DNA from: Pseudomonadota bacterium
Lineage (GTDB): Bacteria; Pseudomonadota; Alphaproteobacteria; Sphingomonadales; Sphingomonadaceae
Direction of reading: 5' to 3'
DNA length: 64,000 nt
Assembly: GCA_023423655.1 (NCBI GenBank)
Contig: JAFAFE010000006.1
Span: forward strand, 62,001-126,000
The position numbers and the translations under genes are program-made. The notes below the pieces were generated by a model. It had not been told where the DNA came from. It made no database searches and saw only the letters and a list, made by a program, of their open reading frames with translations. Positions 62,351 through 64,000 of the stretch are shown in pieces (positions within the stretch are counted from its first letter, which is position 1; each line of letters begins with the position of its first letter).

Positions 62351-62764
62351 ATGACCGCGCCCGCCCTTTCCGGCGGAGTGACCTCCACCCAATATGACAA
62401 AGCGGGGCCTGCCGATGCACGTCCCGCTTTGCCGATTCGCACCATGCGCGCGCGGCGCGAATTTCTTGCCGCCAATAAAGGCGCGCGCTTTCCCTGCCCT
62501 TCGGTGCTGCTGATTGTCCATGACCGCACGGATGGTGATGCCGCCATCGGCTTGGGGCTTACCGTTACCAAGAAGATCGGCAATGCGGTGGTGCGCAACC
62601 GGATGAAGCGCCGCTATCGCGCGCTCGCCGCCGAATTGCTGCCGGTTTATGGTATCGCGGGCGCCGACCATGTGTTTATCGGCCGTCATAGCGCGGTTGA
62701 ACGCGATTTTGACGCGATGCGCCGGGATTTGAAAAATGCGTTAAAACGGGCGGCGCGACCTTGA
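62351..62764 (+). CDS. rnpA: ribonuclease P protein component
   Basis: A 137-residue RNase P protein, partner of the rnpB RNA at 2644-3063. The RNR motif KKIGNAVVRNRMKRRYR is intact, and VHDRTDGDAAIGLGLTVTK leads into it. The first 30 residues are a non-conserved extension, so a start at the ATG opening MRARREF is possible. Overlaps yidD by four bases. Confidence 0.95.
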   Translation: MTAPALSGGVTSTQYDKAGPADARPALPIRTMRARREFLAANKGARFPCPSVLLIVHDRTDGDAAIGLGLTVTKKIGNAVVRNRMKRRYRALAAELLPVYGIAGADHVFIGRHSAVERDFDAMRRDLKNALKRAARP

Positions 62765-62985
62765 ACCGTAACCCGCTCGCCTTACTTGTTGTGCTGGTTG
62801 CGCGCGGCTGGCAATGGGGTCCGTCGCGTATCTTGCCACCATCCTGCCGTTATGCGCCAAGCTGTTCGCAATATATGATCGAGGCGGTGCAAAAATATGG
62901 GGCGTTAAAGGGTGGCTGGTTGGGCACAAAACGGATATTGCGCTGCCATCCATGGGGGGGCCACGGGTATGACCCGGTCCCGTGA
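62761..62985 (+). CDS. yidD: membrane protein insertion efficiency factor YidD
   Basis: A 74-residue YidD (family signature PPSCRYAPSCSQYMIEAVQKYG, then GGWLGTKRILRCHPWGGHG), thought to assist YidC-dependent insertion. The start is TTG (62761) overlapping the rnpA stop (TTGA), the only start that gives the conserved N-terminus. Confidence 0.95.
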   Translation: MNRNPLALLVVLVARGWQWGPSRILPPSCRYAPSCSQYMIEAVQKYGALKGGWLGTKRILRCHPWGGHGYDPVP

Positions 62986-63077
62986 CATGATTAGATAATT
63001 AACCGACCCGCTGCCTATAGGCGAGCCGGATTATAGGGGCCGCACTGTAAGGGCCGTAAAACAAGGGATATATCCTG

Positions 63078-64000
63078 GTGAAGGACGACAAGAATAATCT
63101 CATGCTCGCGCTGGTGCTGACCGCAGCGATTCTGCTCGGCTGGCAATTTCTCGCGCCGCGATTCTTTCCGCAACTTGCGCCCAAGCCTGCCGCGACCAAG
63201 ACGGTGGACGGGAAAATAGTCGCGGGCAAAAATGGCGCAGGCATAGCGGCAGAAGCACCGGCGCAGAAAGCCGTGCCGCTCGCGCAGGCGCTGGCCACCA
63301 CGCCGGGCGCACCGGGCGGGCGCGTCGCCATCGAAACGCCGACGCTCAAAGGCTCGCTCAATCTCACCGGCGCGCGCATCGACGATCTGGTCCTCACCAA
63401 ATATAAAGAAACCCTCGACAAAAATTCGCCCGATGTGCGCCTGTTTGCGCCCGGCGGCACCGACCATGCCCATTTTGCAGGGTTGGGCTGGACCGGTCAG
63501 GGCATCAAGCTGCCCGACAGCAATACGGTGTGGACCGCAAGCGGCACCACATTGACGCCCGCATCGCCCATCACCCTGTCGTGGAATAATGGCGAGGGCC
63601 AATTGTTCCAGATCGACCTTAAGGTTGACGACAAATATCTGTTCACCGTTGACCAGAAAGTGTCGAACAGCGGCGCCGGCGCGGTGTCGGTTGCGCCTTA
63701 TGCTTATGTAAACCGCCTTGGCATCCCCAAGGATCCCGATAGCTGGACCATCCATGTCGGTCCGATGGGCGTGTTCGACCGTGCCGCCGATTATGACGTC
63801 AATTTCGATGATGTCGATGCGGCAGGCGCGAACGGCATTGGTCGCACCATGACCGGTGGCTGGCTCGGCTTCACCGACAAATATTGGCTGTCCGCCGTTA
63901 TTCCTGCGCAAAATGCCAAAGTGAACGGCGCATTTCGTGCGAGCCAAGGGCTAGGCGGCAAGAAGCTTTATCAGGCCAATTTTGCGGGCAATGATACCAT
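63078..64000 (+). CDS. yidC: membrane protein insertase YidC (5' part; runs off window)
   Basis: The first 307 codons of YidC, which inserts and folds inner-membrane proteins. GTG at 63078 with AAGGGA nine bases upstream begins KDDKNNLMLALVLTAAILLGW, the first membrane helix and the usual start. The large periplasmic P1 domain follows (GGRVAIETPTLKGSLNLTGARIDDL, then VGPMGVFDRAADYDVNF). The conserved C-terminal membrane core lies beyond the window. No frameshift is seen. Confidence 0.96.
   Translation, partial: MKDDKNNLMLALVLTAAILLGWQFLAPRFFPQLAPKPAATKTVDGKIVAGKNGAGIAAEAPAQKAVPLAQALATTPGAPGGRVAIETPTLKGSLNLTGARIDDLVLTKYKETLDKNSPDVRLFAPGGTDHAHFAGLGWTGQGIKLPDSNTVWTASGTTLTPASPITLSWNNGEGQLFQIDLKVDDKYLFTVDQKVSNSGAGAVSVAPYAYVNRLGIPKDPDSWTIHVGPMGVFDRAADYDVNFDDVDAAGANGIGRTMTGGWLGFTDKYWLSAVIPAQNAKVNGAFRASQGLGGKKLYQANFAGNDT

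Overview
The window is about 64 kb of chromosome from an alphaproteobacterium, almost certainly Sphingomonadales (Sphingopyxis/Sphingorhabdus-like). The reasons are an RpoH of alphaproteobacterial type, the alphaproteobacterial histidine phosphotransferase ChpT, DUF1489, an Oar-like TonB receptor, a class A RNase P RNA, the plant-like glutamate-cysteine ligase used by alphaproteobacteria, and the rpmH-rnpA-yidD-yidC order. The genus is inferred only. Most of the window is GC-rich housekeeping sequence with tightly packed genes, many ATGA overlaps and several nearly abutting divergent starts.

Layout. 1-5 kb: VOC protein, sufE, a lipoprotein, a [2Fe-2S] ferredoxin/J-domain pair, rnpB, an AmpD-like amidase, chpT and a JAMM peptidase. 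5-8 kb: RluD-type pseudouridine synthase, rpoH, mtgA. 8-11.4 kb: a large TonB-dependent receptor. 11.8-16.4 kb: protein quality control (clpX, a membrane-anchored L7/L12-fold protein, clpP, tig) and tRNA-Leu(UAG). 16.6-19 kb: small secreted proteins. 19-22.7 kb: gatCAB, with a 52-residue membrane protein between gatA and gatB. 22.8-29 kb: DUF4153, DUF3089, ruvX, pyrB and a dihydroorotase homologue lacking metal ligands. 29.2-33.8 kb: a ParA/adaptor/TPR-SPOR lipoprotein operon divergent from a Sel1-SPOR protein. 33.8-41.7 kb: a PotD-like lipoprotein, DUF1489, nudC, a beta-lactamase-fold hydrolase, mutY, DUF721 and two DsbA-like proteins. 41.7-49.3 kb: smc, pip, yghU, ubiA, rsmE. 49.5-54.7 kb: three large secreted DUF11-type proteins. 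54.7-64 kb: gshA, an ICMT-like membrane protein, M23 peptidase plus bactofilin, yifB, then rpmH-rnpA-yidD-yidC, where the window ends inside yidC.

The most unusual region is the DUF11 array. An AT-rich segment (about 51,226-52,508) starts inside the end of the first gene and stops inside the conserved C-terminal domain of the second. It looks like a recombinational replacement with foreign DNA in a surface-protein locus. The second point of interest is the ParA operon, which pairs a positioning ATPase with two SPOR (septal peptidoglycan-binding) proteins.

Intergenic space is scattered with palindromic repeats. Two families occur as near-identical pairs, and two more pairs share arms or layout. 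One palindromic element near 35.6-35.9 kb has expanded into a 37-bp head-to-tail tandem array. No rRNA operon, prophage, insertion sequence, transposase or CRISPR array was seen.
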